64,000 bases of DNA from JAKFDI01 sp044508835 (GTDB lineage Bacteria; Pseudomonadota; Gammaproteobacteria; Burkholderiales; Burkholderiaceae_C), in assembly GCA_044508835.1 (NCBI GenBank), contig JBIQHD010000007.1, forward strand, positions 62,001-126,000, given 5' to 3'. Position 1 is the first letter of the stretch, and the number at the start of each line of letters is the position of its first letter. The notes below the pieces were generated by a model, which saw nothing but the letters and a program-made list of their open reading frames with translations, was not told the origin of the DNA and made no database searches. The position numbers and the translations under genes were made by a program. Shown piece by piece: positions 25,787 through 34,955 of this stretch.

Positions 25787-26215
25787 TTAGATTTCCAGCG
25801 CCTTGGGGCTCTGGGCGGTGTGCGGATGCGTGGCACCGGCATACACCTTCAGCTTCTTGACCATCGCGTAGCCGAGCGGCCCCTTGGGGAGCATGCCCTT
25901 GACCGCCTTCTCGAGCGCGCGGCCCGGATGCCTGGCCTGCATGTCCTTGAAGCTGGTGCCGTAGATGCCGCCCGGATAGCCGGTGTGGCGGTAGTAGATC
26001 TTGTCGTTGGCCTTGTTGCCGGTGACGCGGATCTTGTCGGCGTTGACGACGACGATGAAGTCGCCGGTGTCGACGTGAGGCGTGTAGATGGCCTTGTGCT
26101 TGCCGCGCAGGCGGAGGGCGACTTCACTGGCCACCCGTCCGAGGACCTTGTCGGTCGCGTCAATCACAAACCACTCATGCGTCACCTCGGCCGGCTTGGC
26201 GCTGAAGGTTTTCAT
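25787..26215 (-). CDS. rplM: Large ribosomal subunit protein uL13
   Basis: 142 residues, the standard length, with WFVIDATDKVLGRVASEVA, YYRHTGYPGGI and the C-terminal LKVYAGATHPHTAQSPK. First gene of the rplM-rpsI operon. The 5' leader to the proposed promoter is about 140 nt. Confidence 0.97.
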   Translation of the reverse strand: MKTFSAKPAEVTHEWFVIDATDKVLGRVASEVALRLRGKHKAIYTPHVDTGDFIVVVNADKIRVTGNKANDKIYYRHTGYPGGIYGTSFKDMQARHPGRALEKAVKGMLPKGPLGYAMVKKLKVYAGATHPHTAQSPKALEI

Positions 26216-26363
26216 GGTGAATATCGAGTTGGATCAACAGCCCGTCCCGCGGTCGGCGCCACCTTCTGGATGGGTGGCCTCTTAGGCGGGCCGCCGGGTG
26301 GTCGTGAGGCCATCATGGCCACGCGGCGTGTTTCCCTTGGGCTGAGAAAAGGGAAAGCCGAAG

Positions 26364-26369
26364 ATTCTA
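26364..26369 (-). promoter_or_regulatory. Putative extended -10 promoter for rplM-rpsI
   Basis: The minus strand reads TTGCTAGAATC, an extended -10 (TGC plus TAGAAT), about 150 bp before rplM. The -35 is poor (TTCGGT at 17-bp spacing). The same TGCTAGA-type box recurs elsewhere in the window. Confidence 0.45.
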
Positions 26370-26480
26370 GCAAGCTTTTCCCCATCACCGAAGGCGCCGT
26401 GCGGCATATGCACGCAGGGGGACGAGCGGGCAGGGCGGCACATCGCTAGACTCGGGTTAACCCTTAATCGAGCAGCCACC

Positions 26481-27155
26481 ATGTCCGATCTCCCGTCGAC
26501 GAAGCCGGCTCCCCGCGCGCTCGGATGGATCCCGGTCCGCTCGCTGAGCGTGCATCACCGGGCACGCCTGCAGGCGCACCTGCTCTCGCTGTCCGAGCGC
26601 GACCGCTACCTGCGCTTCGGCTATGCGGCCAGCGACGAGCAGATCGGGCGCTACGTGGACGGCATCGACTTCGAGCGGGACGAGGTGTTCGGCATCTTCA
26701 ACCGCCGCCTCGACCTGATCGCGACCGCCCACCTCGCCTACATGCCCCCGGCGGCCGACACCGGCCGGCGCACCGCCGAGTTCGGCGTGTCGGTGCTCGA
26801 GAAGGCCCGGGGCCGCGGGCTCGGCGCCCACCTGTTCCGGCACGCCATGCTGCATGCGCGCAACCGCAACGTGAGCACGCTGCTCATCCATGCGCTGAGC
26901 GAGAACACGGCGATGCTGAAGATCGCCCGCCGCGCCGGCGCGGCGGTGGAGCGCGACGGCCCCGAATCGCAGGCGTGGCTGCGCCTGCCGGCCGAGACGA
27001 TGGCCTCGCACCTGGACGAGCTGGTCGACGGCCAGGCGGCCGAGTTCGACTACCGCTGGAAGGTGCAGGCGCGCCGTTTCAGCGAGGCCCTCGGCCTGTG
27101 GTTCGACGTGAAGGCGTTCACGCGGCGCGCGGAAACCTTCGAGCGGCTGTTCTGA
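26481..27155 (+). CDS. GNAT family N-acetyltransferase
   Basis: 224 residues. The acetyl-CoA-binding motif is EKARGRGLGAHLFRHAM (about 105-122). The N-terminal SLSERDRYLRFGYAASDEQI resembles acetyltransferases annotated near protein-acetylation modules. The last ~40 residues are a non-GNAT tail. A TAGACT box at 26447 followed by the palindrome GGGTTAACCC (26454-26463) lies just upstream. Substrate unknown. Confidence 0.85.
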   Translation: MSDLPSTKPAPRALGWIPVRSLSVHHRARLQAHLLSLSERDRYLRFGYAASDEQIGRYVDGIDFERDEVFGIFNRRLDLIATAHLAYMPPAADTGRRTAEFGVSVLEKARGRGLGAHLFRHAMLHARNRNVSTLLIHALSENTAMLKIARRAGAAVERDGPESQAWLRLPAETMASHLDELVDGQAAEFDYRWKVQARRFSEALGLWFDVKAFTRRAETFERLF

Positions 27156-27302
27156 GCCTGCCGCGCGCACGTGCAATCCGCCGCATCCCGGGGGATGCCG
27201 CCCGGTCGTGTCGAGACGTAACATCCTGTACATTGATCGGTTGATCTGGGTCGGTGCCATGGGGGCCCGGCCCCTTCGGGACAGCGTCTGGGCGCCTCGA
27301 GC

Positions 27303-28073
27303 ATGCAAACCCTTCCCTGGATCGTCGTGCTGGGCGTCTTGTGCGCCGTGCTGCTCGCGGCGCTGGCCTGGACGCTCAAGCCGGCCCGCAAGCCGGCCCC
27401 CACGCCGCTGCCCACCGAATGGGCGCTGACCGCACGCCCGGTGTTCAGCACCGACGAGCGCCGCGTCTACCGGCTGCTGCGCGAGGCGCTGCCGCACCAC
27501 ATCGTGCTGTCCAAGCTGCCGCTGGTGCGCTTCTGCCAACCCAATGACCCGAACGAGGTGCGCTACTGGTACGAGCTGCTGGGCGCGCACCACGTGACCT
27601 TCGCGGTGTGCAGCGCCAACGGGCGCGTGCTGGCCGCCATCGACCTCGACACCGACCGCGGCAATTCGCGCCGCGTGCTGCAGATCAAGCAATCGGTGCT
27701 GGCCGCCTGCCGGGTGCGCTACCTGCGGTGCCCGGTCGACAACCCGCCCACCGTCGCGGAGCTGCAGCTGCTGGTGCCGCAGAACGGCTCGGCCCCGCGC
27801 GCGCCGCATGCCGCCCAGCCGCAGCCGGCCAACCTCGACTCGGCGCGCGACACGCTCGCCAGCACCGTCGCGAACCGCCGCGCCGAGCGCACGGCGCTGT
27901 GGCAGGACTCGGGCTTCTTCCAGGATTCGTTCTTCTCGCCGGACAGCCGGGCCGAGACCACGAGCACCGAGTTCGGCGGCCTGCCGGGCACGACCGACCT
28001 GCGCCGGCGCGACCCGGACCCGCGGCGCGGCGACGACATCGCCGGCATCGTCGTCGATTCCCCCCGGCACTGA
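27303..28073 (+). CDS. DUF2726 domain protein, membrane-anchored
   Basis: 256 residues: one N-terminal membrane helix (about 5-25), then a DUF2726-like domain (about 45-160; RRVYRLLREALPHHIVLSKL, FAVCSANGRVLAAIDLD) of the nuclease-related superfamily, then a low-complexity acidic/Pro tail. Function unknown. The domain faces the cytoplasm or periplasm depending on helix orientation. It precedes srkA by 24 bp. Confidence 0.8.
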   Translation: MQTLPWIVVLGVLCAVLLAALAWTLKPARKPAPTPLPTEWALTARPVFSTDERRVYRLLREALPHHIVLSKLPLVRFCQPNDPNEVRYWYELLGAHHVTFAVCSANGRVLAAIDLDTDRGNSRRVLQIKQSVLAACRVRYLRCPVDNPPTVAELQLLVPQNGSAPRAPHAAQPQPANLDSARDTLASTVANRRAERTALWQDSGFFQDSFFSPDSRAETTSTEFGGLPGTTDLRRRDPDPRRGDDIAGIVVDSPRH

Positions 28074-28097
28074 CGCCGCGGCGCGTAGCATGCGCCG

Positions 28098-29159
28098 ATG
28101 CTTCCAGACACGCCGCCCCGAGACACCGCCGCCACGCCGTACGCCGGCCTCACGCCCGAAGCGGTGCTCGATGCGCTCGACGCCGTCGGCCTGCGCGGCG
28201 ACGGCCGGCTGCTGCAGCTCAACTCGTACGAGAACCGCGTCTTCCAGGTGTTCCTGGAGGACGGCCGCGTGGTGGTGCCCAAGTTCTACCGGCCCGGGCG
28301 CTGGAGCGATGCGCAGATCCTCGAGGAGCATGCGTTCTCGCTCGAGCTGGCGGCGGCCGAGATCCCCGTCGTCGCGCCGCTCGCGCTCCGGCCGGAGCCG
28401 GGCGCCCGGCTGGAGGCCCGGGTCGTCGGCGATCCCGGTACGCTCGCCCACCTCGACTCGCCCGCCGGCACGCGGCTGGCGGTGATGCCGCGGCGCGCGG
28501 GGCAGGCGCCGGAGCTCGACCGCGACGCCACGCTCGAATGGATCGGCCGCTTCCTCGGGCGCATCCACGCGGTGGGGCGCACGCGCGCGTTCGCCCACCG
28601 TCGCGCCATCACGCCCGAGACCTACGGCCGCGCCTCGCGCGATTGGCTGGCGCGGCACGAGGCGCTGCCCGACGATGCGCGCGCGTCGTGGTTCGACGCC
28701 GCCGACCGGGCGCTGGACGCCGCGGCCCGCGCCTTCGACGCCTGTGCGGACACGGCGCAGCTCCGGCTGCACGGCGACTGCCACCCCGGCAACCTGCTGT
28801 GGACGGCCGAGGGGCCGCACTTCGTCGACCTGGACGACGCCGTCAACGGCCCGGCCGTGCAGGACCTGTGGATGCTGCTGTCGGGCGAGCGCGCGTCGAT
28901 GGCGCGGCAGCTGCGCGCGCTGCTCGCGGGCTACGAGCAGTTCAGCGACTTCGACCGGCGCGAGCTGCGCCTCATCGAGCCGCTGCGCACGCTGCGCATG
29001 ATCCACCACAGCGCCTGGATCGCGCAGCGCTGGGCCGACCCGGCCTTCCCGGTCGCCTTCCCGTGGTTCGCCGGATCGGCCTACTGGCAGCAGCAGGCCA
29101 TCCAGCTGCGCGAGCAGGTGGAGGCGATGGCCGAGCCGCCGCTCTCGCGGGCCGACTGA
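28098..29159 (+). CDS. srkA: Stress response serine/threonine kinase (YihE/RdoA family)
   Basis: 353 residues. Aminoglycoside-phosphotransferase-like kinase that in E. coli counters MazF and oxidative-stress death. The catalytic motif is LHGDCHPGNLLW with metal-binding FVDLDDAVNG; the N-lobe Lys-equivalent region is NSYENRVFQVFLEDGRVVVPKFYRPGRW. A TAGCAT hexamer ends 6 bp before the ATG with no ribosome site, suggesting a leaderless mRNA. The stop codon abuts the convergent htpG stop with no gap. Confidence 0.93.
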   Translation: MLPDTPPRDTAATPYAGLTPEAVLDALDAVGLRGDGRLLQLNSYENRVFQVFLEDGRVVVPKFYRPGRWSDAQILEEHAFSLELAAAEIPVVAPLALRPEPGARLEARVVGDPGTLAHLDSPAGTRLAVMPRRAGQAPELDRDATLEWIGRFLGRIHAVGRTRAFAHRRAITPETYGRASRDWLARHEALPDDARASWFDAADRALDAAARAFDACADTAQLRLHGDCHPGNLLWTAEGPHFVDLDDAVNGPAVQDLWMLLSGERASMARQLRALLAGYEQFSDFDRRELRLIEPLRTLRMIHHSAWIAQRWADPAFPVAFPWFAGSAYWQQQAIQLREQVEAMAEPPLSRAD

Positions 29160-31040
29160 TCAGCCGACCAGCAGCGCATTGACGCGGCGCACGTAGGCCG
29201 CCGGGTCCTCGAGCTGGCCGCCCTCGGCCAGCAGCGCCTGGTCGAAGAGGATGTGCGCCAGGTCGTCGAAGTGCGCCGCGCCGTCCAGGCGCTTGACCAG
29301 CGCATGCTCGGCGTTCACCTCCAGGATGGGCTTGGACGCCGGCGCGCTCTGCCCGGCCTGCTTGAGCAGCCGCGCGAGGTGGCCGCTCATGTCGCCCTCC
29401 TCCACCACCAGGCAGGCCGGCGAATCGACCAGGCGCGTGGTGATGCGCACGTCCTTGGCGCGGTCCTTGAGCGATTCCTTCAGGCGGTCGAGCACCGGCT
29501 TGAAGGCGGTGGCGGCCTCCTCGGCCTGTTTCTTCTCGGCCTCGTCCTGCAACTTGCCGAGGTCGACCGAGCCCTTGGCCACGCTCTGCAGCGGCTTGCC
29601 GTCGAACTCGAACAGGTGGCTGAGCATCCATTCGTCCACGCGGTCGGTGAGCAGCAGCACCTCGATGCCCTTCTTGCGGAAGATCTCGAGCTGCGGGCTG
29701 CTCCGGGCGGCGGTCAGGCTGTCGGCGGTGACGTAGTAGATGGCCTCCTGCCCGTCCTTCATGCGCCCCACGTAGTCGGCGAAGCTCACGCCCTCGTCGG
29801 CCTCGGTGGAGGCGAAGCGCAGCAGCTTGGCCAGGCGCTCCTGGTTGGCGTGGTCCTCGCCGATGCCCTCCTTGAGCACCACGCCGAAGTCCTTCCAGAA
29901 GGCGGCGTACTTCTCGCGCTCGGCCGCGTCCTCGCTGTCGGCCAGCGACTCCAGCATCGACAGCACGCGCTTGGTCGAGCCCTCGCGGATGGCCTTCACG
30001 TCGCGGCTTTCCTGCAGCAGCTCGCGGCTCACGTTCAGCGGCAGGTCGGCGCTGTCGATCACGCCCTTGACGAAGCGCAGGTACACCGGCATCAGCGCCT
30101 CGGCGTCGTCCATGATGAACACGCGCTTGACGTACAGCTTCACGCCGCCGCGCTTGTCGCGGTTCCACAGGTCGAAGGGCGCCTTCTTCGGGATGTAGAG
30201 CAGCTGGGTGTACTCGCTGCGGCCCTCCACGCGGTTGTGCGTGTGCGCGAGCGGCGGCTCGCTGTCGTAGCTGATCTGCTTGTAGAACTCGTCGTACTGC
30301 TCGGGCGTGATCTCGTTCTTGTTGCGCGTCCACAGCGCGGCGGCCTTGTTGACCGGCGCCCATTCGTCGGTCGTGACCTGCTTGCCGGCCTCGGCGTCCC
30401 ATTCCTCCTTGCGCATCAGGATGGGCAGCGAGATGTGGTCGGAGTACTTGCCGATGATGGACTTCAGCTTCCAGCCCGAGAGGAACTCCTCCTCGCCCTC
30501 GCGCAGGTGCAGGATGACGCTGGTGCCGCGCTCGGCGCGGGTGATGTTCTCGACCTCGAAGTCGCCCGTGCCCTCGGAGCTCCAGCGCACGCCCTCCTCG
30601 GGCTTCAGGCCCGCGCGGCGCGATTCGACCGTGATGCGGTCGGCCACGATGAAGCCGCTGTAGAAGCCCACGCCGAACTGGCCGATGAGCTGGGCGTCCT
30701 TCTTCTGGTCGCCCTCCAGGCGCGCCATGAACTCGCGCGTGCCGCTCTTGGCGATGGTGCCGAGGTGGGCCACCGCCTCGTCCGCCGACAGGCCGATGCC
30801 GTTGTCGGTGATGGTGATCGTCCGGGCTTCGGCGTCGAAGGCCACGCGCACCTCGAGGTTGGGCTGGTCTTCGTACAGCGCGCTGTCGTTGAGGGCCTCG
30901 AAGCGCAGCTTGTCGCAGGCGTCCGACGCGTTGGAGACCAGTTCGCGCAGGAAGATCTCCTTGTTGGAATAGAGCGAGTGGGTGACGAGGTGCAGGATCT
31001 GCTTGACCTCGGCCTGGAATGAGAGCGTCTGTTTTTCCAT
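29160..31040 (-). CDS. htpG: Molecular chaperone HtpG (Hsp90)
   Basis: 626 residues from the ATG giving METKQ-like MEKQTLSFQAEVKQ. ATP-dependent dimeric chaperone. N-terminal GHKL ATPase motifs are LRELVSNASDACDKLR, TITDNGIGLS and GQFGVGFYSGFIV; middle and C-terminal dimerisation domains are full length. Convergent with srkA with zero bases between the two stops, so their 3' untranslated regions must overlap. Confidence 0.97.
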   Translation of the reverse strand: MEKQTLSFQAEVKQILHLVTHSLYSNKEIFLRELVSNASDACDKLRFEALNDSALYEDQPNLEVRVAFDAEARTITITDNGIGLSADEAVAHLGTIAKSGTREFMARLEGDQKKDAQLIGQFGVGFYSGFIVADRITVESRRAGLKPEEGVRWSSEGTGDFEVENITRAERGTSVILHLREGEEEFLSGWKLKSIIGKYSDHISLPILMRKEEWDAEAGKQVTTDEWAPVNKAAALWTRNKNEITPEQYDEFYKQISYDSEPPLAHTHNRVEGRSEYTQLLYIPKKAPFDLWNRDKRGGVKLYVKRVFIMDDAEALMPVYLRFVKGVIDSADLPLNVSRELLQESRDVKAIREGSTKRVLSMLESLADSEDAAEREKYAAFWKDFGVVLKEGIGEDHANQERLAKLLRFASTEADEGVSFADYVGRMKDGQEAIYYVTADSLTAARSSPQLEIFRKKGIEVLLLTDRVDEWMLSHLFEFDGKPLQSVAKGSVDLGKLQDEAEKKQAEEAATAFKPVLDRLKESLKDRAKDVRITTRLVDSPACLVVEEGDMSGHLARLLKQAGQSAPASKPILEVNAEHALVKRLDGAAHFDDLAHILFDQALLAEGGQLEDPAAYVRRVNALLVG

Positions 31041-31333
31041 GGGATGGCGTGGGAAGTTTCGCGGTGGGCCTGCGCCCGGCCCCGCGTGATGTCGGGCCGC
31101 GGCGCCGTTTTTCAAGCCGCGGCGCCGGTGACCGCCGCATGACGGCGCCCCGGCGTTCGGCGTGGAGGAATGCACGGCGTGCCGCCCTGTGCCGCCGCGG
31201 ACGGCATTTCCCGTGACGGATTTCCCTGCACAGGCGTGCTGCCAGGTTCAATATACAAATAGTCACATCAGTCAAAGATCGTAACTTGGCTGCTGCGGCC
31301 GGCCCCCTGTCGAGAACCTTTCGGGAGATTTCC
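31041..31333. promoter_or_regulatory. Divergent promoter region, htpG and binding-protein gene
   Basis: 293 bp with an unusually AT-rich island at about 31245-31290. On the minus strand TTGACT (31270-31275) and TATTGA (31248-31253) are 16 bp apart, a plausible sigma-70 promoter for htpG with a ~200-nt leader. No clear sigma-32 heat-shock promoter was found. GGGAGA precedes the plus-strand gene. Confidence 0.45.
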
Positions 31334-32482
31334 ATGACCCGCATTCCCGCACGCCTCACCCGCCGCCGACTCCTCAGCGCCGCGGCCGCCACCACGGCGG
31401 GCGCCGCCCTCGGCGTGCCGGCCTGGGCCCAGCAGCCCGACGAGATCCTGATCGGCCAGAGCGCCCACCTGAGCGGCCCGCTCGCGCCGAGCTTCACCGC
31501 GGTGCTCAAGGGCCAGTCGCTGGCCATCGCGGACGTCAATGCCCGCGGCGGCATCGGCGGGCGCCCGGCACGGCTGATCACGCTCGACGACGCCTACGAC
31601 CCGAAGCGCACCGTGGCGAACGTGAGCCGGCTGATCGAGCAGGACAAGGTGACCGCGCTCTACGGCCTGGCGAGCACCGCCAGCGTCGGCGCGGTGCTGC
31701 CGATGCTGGCCGCCAAGAAGGTGCCGCTCGTGGGCGTGTACACCGGCTCGCCGTCGCTGCGCATGAAGCACCACCCGTACTTCTTCACGACGATGGCCAG
31801 CTACTACGACGAGGTGGTGCAGATGCTGCGCAACCTCGAGACGCTGCAGCGCACGCGCATCGGCGTGGTCTACCAGACCGGGCCGCTCGGCCAGCTGATG
31901 CTGCCGGTGCTGGACGCGGCGATGAAGCAGGTCCAGGCCACCATCGTCGGCAAGGCGCCGCTGGACCCGAGCGGCAAGGACGCGGTGGAGGCCGTCGAGA
32001 CCCTGGCCAAGCTGGAGCCGCAGGCGGTGATCGTCATCAACTTCGGGCCGTCGATGATTCCGCTGGTGCATGCCTCGCGCAAGCTGCTGGGCGTGCCGCT
32101 GTACTGCATCTCGATCGCCAACAGCCGCGCGCTGCTCACCGCCATGGGCGACGACGCGCGGGGCCTGGCATTCACGCAGCTCATCCCCTATCCGTGGCGG
32201 CCGACGACGAACCTCGTGCGCGAGTTCACCGCCTCGATGAAGGCGGCCGACCTGGCGGTCGACTACGACCACTACTTCGGCTACCTGAACCTGCGCGTGC
32301 TGCTCGAAGGCATGCGCCGCGCCGGGCGCAACGTCACCCCGGACACGCTGGTGGCCTCGCTCGAAGGCATGCGCAAGGCCGATCTCGGCGGCTACACCGT
32401 CGACTTCAGCCCCACCAACCACCACGGCTCGAAGTTCGTCGAGATCACCATGTACGGCCCGGGCGGGCGCTACGTGCGCTGA
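31334..32482 (+). CDS. ABC transporter substrate-binding protein, Liv/Peripla_BP_6 type, orphan
   Basis: 382 residues with a twin-arginine-like leader (TRRRLLSAAA, cleavage near PAWA-Q). Mature motifs are ILIGQSAHLSGPLAP, LITLDDAYDPKRTVANV and the C-terminal GGYTVDFSPTNHHGSKFVEI typical of this receptor family. No permease or ATPase genes are adjacent, so it either feeds a remote transporter or serves a sensor. GGGAGA supports the start. Confidence 0.87.
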   Translation: MTRIPARLTRRRLLSAAAATTAGAALGVPAWAQQPDEILIGQSAHLSGPLAPSFTAVLKGQSLAIADVNARGGIGGRPARLITLDDAYDPKRTVANVSRLIEQDKVTALYGLASTASVGAVLPMLAAKKVPLVGVYTGSPSLRMKHHPYFFTTMASYYDEVVQMLRNLETLQRTRIGVVYQTGPLGQLMLPVLDAAMKQVQATIVGKAPLDPSGKDAVEAVETLAKLEPQAVIVINFGPSMIPLVHASRKLLGVPLYCISIANSRALLTAMGDDARGLAFTQLIPYPWRPTTNLVREFTASMKAADLAVDYDHYFGYLNLRVLLEGMRRAGRNVTPDTLVASLEGMRKADLGGYTVDFSPTNHHGSKFVEITMYGPGGRYVR

Positions 32483-32499
32483 CGGCTCGCGCCGCCGGC

Positions 32500-34092
32500 T
32501 CAGTCGGCCCGGAACGTGATCGGGCTGCCCGGCAGGAAGTGCGGGAACCCGGCCATGGTGCGGCGGTCGTCGCCCGCCGGATCGAACACGACGCCCGGCT
32601 CGAGGTCCAGGCGCATCGTGGCCCGGCGCGCCAGGTCGTAGGCCGGCCATGCGGGCAGGCCCTCGCCGTTCGGGTCGCCGGTGCGCGCGAAGCGCGCCCA
32701 GGCCAGCGCCGTGCGCCGTGCGAGCGCATGCACGGCCTCGTCGTCGCCGGTGAAGCGCGCGGCCACCCCGACGTTGTCGAAGACGAAGGGCAGGTCGGCC
32801 GTGTGCGGCGAGCGCAGCACGCCGTCCATCGCCGCGCTGCGCCAGGCGAACTCGTAGACGAACACCGGCGCGCCGCCCTGCGCGGCCTTGCGCTCGGCGC
32901 CGGCGAGCGTCGGGCAGCGGTACATGTGGTCGCTGGCGATGGCGGCCAGCAACTCGCTCGGCGAGGCGCCGGGGCGGCGGCCCGCATAGGCGGCGATGAC
33001 GGCATCGGTCTGCGCGTCGTCGAGCCGCATGAAGCGCTTGACGCGCGCGCGCACCCGCGGCATCGGCAGCTCGAAGTTCGCGAGGTTGTCGGCGAGGTAG
33101 TAGGTGGCCTCGCTGGCCGTGCTGCCGATGAGCAGCGGCACGTGCAGCGCCTGCTCCGGCGCCTGCGGGAAGAAGGGCTGGCGCAGGAGGGACCGGCCGT
33201 CGACCACCGGGCGGAACTGGTCGTGCCCGCCTTCGGTCGCCACCACCGCCTGCATGGCCGCCAGCAGCCGCTCGGCCGGCACGTTCTGCAGCTCGGTGAA
33301 CTGCGAGCCGCCGAGGCCGAACTGGTCGAGCAGGCGCCGCGTGGAGCGGGCCGCCTCGTTGGGCTCCTGCACCAGGAAGCCCGACGACGCGCTCTGCACG
33401 ATGGCCCGGTGGAACAGCCCCTCGGCGGCCGGCATGGCCATGAGGATCGCCACCTTCGCGCCGCCGCCCGACTGGCCGAAGACCGTCACGCAGCCGGCGT
33501 CGCCCCCGAAGGCGCCGATGTGCTCGCGCACCCATTTCAGCGCCGCCACGAGGTCGAGCATGCCGGCGTTGCCCGCGTCGGCGAAGCGGGCGTCCTTGCA
33601 GTCCTGCGCGCACAGGTAGCCGAAGACGTTCAGCCGGTGGTTCACCGTGACCACCACCACGTCGCCCAGCCGCGCGAGGCGGCTGCCGTCGAGTACCGGC
33701 TGCGCCGAGGAGCCGAAGGCGAAGGCGCCGCCGTGCAGGTAGACCATCACCGGACGCTTCGCGCCGTCGAGCGCCGGCGCGTAGACGTTGAGCGACAGGC
33801 AGTCCTCCGACTGCGGCGTGCGCGAGGCGAGCCAGTCGAAGCACGGCAGGTGCGCGCGCTCCCCCTGCGGCGCGCACGCGCCGAAGTCGAGCGCATCGCG
33901 CACGCCGCGCCACGGCGCCGGCGGCTGCGGCGGCAGGAAGCGCTGGCGCGCCGCGGTGCTGGCGGCGTACGGCACGCCCTTGAACACCGCCATGCCGTCG
34001 CGCAGCAGGCCGCGCAGGCCGCCCAGCGGCGTGTCGATCACCACGGTGTCCGGGTCGGCCGGCGTCGCGTTCGCTCGGGTCTGCCGCGTCAT
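32500..34092 (-). CDS. Carboxylesterase, type-B (COesterase) family
   Basis: 530-residue alpha/beta hydrolase. The oxyanion region is YLHGGAFAFGS and the nucleophile elbow GQSGGGAK, with Gln and Gly replacing the usual GESAGG. The acid residue lies in GSTASEATYY and the His in SPHTADLPFVFDN. GAGGAG supports the ATG at 34092. No signal peptide is evident. It ends 17 bp from the binding-protein gene, convergent. Substrate unknown. Confidence 0.88.
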   Translation of the reverse strand: MTRQTRANATPADPDTVVIDTPLGGLRGLLRDGMAVFKGVPYAASTAARQRFLPPQPPAPWRGVRDALDFGACAPQGERAHLPCFDWLASRTPQSEDCLSLNVYAPALDGAKRPVMVYLHGGAFAFGSSAQPVLDGSRLARLGDVVVVTVNHRLNVFGYLCAQDCKDARFADAGNAGMLDLVAALKWVREHIGAFGGDAGCVTVFGQSGGGAKVAILMAMPAAEGLFHRAIVQSASSGFLVQEPNEAARSTRRLLDQFGLGGSQFTELQNVPAERLLAAMQAVVATEGGHDQFRPVVDGRSLLRQPFFPQAPEQALHVPLLIGSTASEATYYLADNLANFELPMPRVRARVKRFMRLDDAQTDAVIAAYAGRRPGASPSELLAAIASDHMYRCPTLAGAERKAAQGGAPVFVYEFAWRSAAMDGVLRSPHTADLPFVFDNVGVAARFTGDDEAVHALARRTALAWARFARTGDPNGEGLPAWPAYDLARRATMRLDLEPGVVFDPAGDDRRTMAGFPHFLPGSPITFRAD

Positions 34093-34190
34093 GCTCGTCT
34101 CCTCGTCCTGTGGCGGCAAGTGTGCCGCAGCCGGCGCCGGCGCTCAGCCGGTCAGCGCAAGCTCCCCGGCCGCGGATGCGCCGGGGCGGC

Positions 34191-34955
34191 TCATTCGGCC
34201 GCCGGTTCGAGCACCGACAGCATCTTGCGCAGCATCGCCGCCACCTCGGCGGTGGCGTCGAGGAAGAAGCGGGCGCGCGAGGGCGAGCCGTCGCGGCCGA
34301 TGCGGATGGTCAGCCAGTCGGGCGCGGCGCGCTCGAACACCACCTCGTCGTTCACGTCGTCGCCGATGAAGAACGCGCAGTCGGCGCCGGCGCGCCGGAC
34401 CAGCGAATGCACGGCGTCGGCCTTGTCCGGCGCGCCCTGCACGACGACGTTGACGACGCACTTGCCGCCGAACACGTCGAGCCCCGGCTCGATGGGCGCG
34501 AGCAGGCCGCCGATGAAGGCGGCCGCCGCGTCGCGGTCGCGGGCGAGCCGGTAGTGGAAGGCGAGCGAATGCCGCTTGTCCTCGACCTGCACGCCCAGTG
34601 CCTGCAGCTCGCCCGCGCGCGCGGCCAGGCGCAGGCGCAGCGGCTCCAGTGGCGCATCGAGCTGCGGCATGGCCGGGCGGCCCGGGTCCTCCGCGCCGTG
34701 GTTGCCGACGATGTACTGCGGCTCGAAGCCCAGGCGCGGCGCCACGTCGGCCACGCGCCGGCCGGTGACGATGGCCACCGGGCGGTGGCGCGACAGCCGC
34801 TGCAGCGTGGTCGCCACCGCCGCCGAGACGCGCGCGTCGTCGGGCCGCGCCACGATGGGCGCGAGCGTGCCGTCGAAATCGAAGCCGAGCAGCACGCGCC
34901 GCCGCACGACGGCGGCGAGCGCGGCCTCGCCTTCAGCCGAGAACAGGTGTTTCAT
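34191..34955 (-). CDS. otsB: Trehalose-6-phosphate phosphatase
   Basis: 254 residues. HAD-superfamily hydrolase that dephosphorylates trehalose-6-phosphate. Motif I is GFDFDGTLAP (nucleophile Asp), motif II IVTGR, a cap domain with KRHSLAFHYR, motif III/IV KADAVHSL and GDDVNDE. The start lies inside the 3' end of otsA (23-bp overlap), so translation is coupled. Confidence 0.93.
   Translation of the reverse strand: MKHLFSAEGEAALAAVVRRRVLLGFDFDGTLAPIVARPDDARVSAAVATTLQRLSRHRPVAIVTGRRVADVAPRLGFEPQYIVGNHGAEDPGRPAMPQLDAPLEPLRLRLAARAGELQALGVQVEDKRHSLAFHYRLARDRDAAAAFIGGLLAPIEPGLDVFGGKCVVNVVVQGAPDKADAVHSLVRRAGADCAFFIGDDVNDEVVFERAAPDWLTIRIGRDGSPSRARFFLDATAEVAAMLRKMLSVLEPAAE

Noticed and set aside
31041..31333. 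Sigma-32 heat-shock promoter for htpG
   Set aside because: No CTTGAAA-N13-CCCCAT-like pair is visible on the minus strand; only a plausible sigma-70 pair is present.
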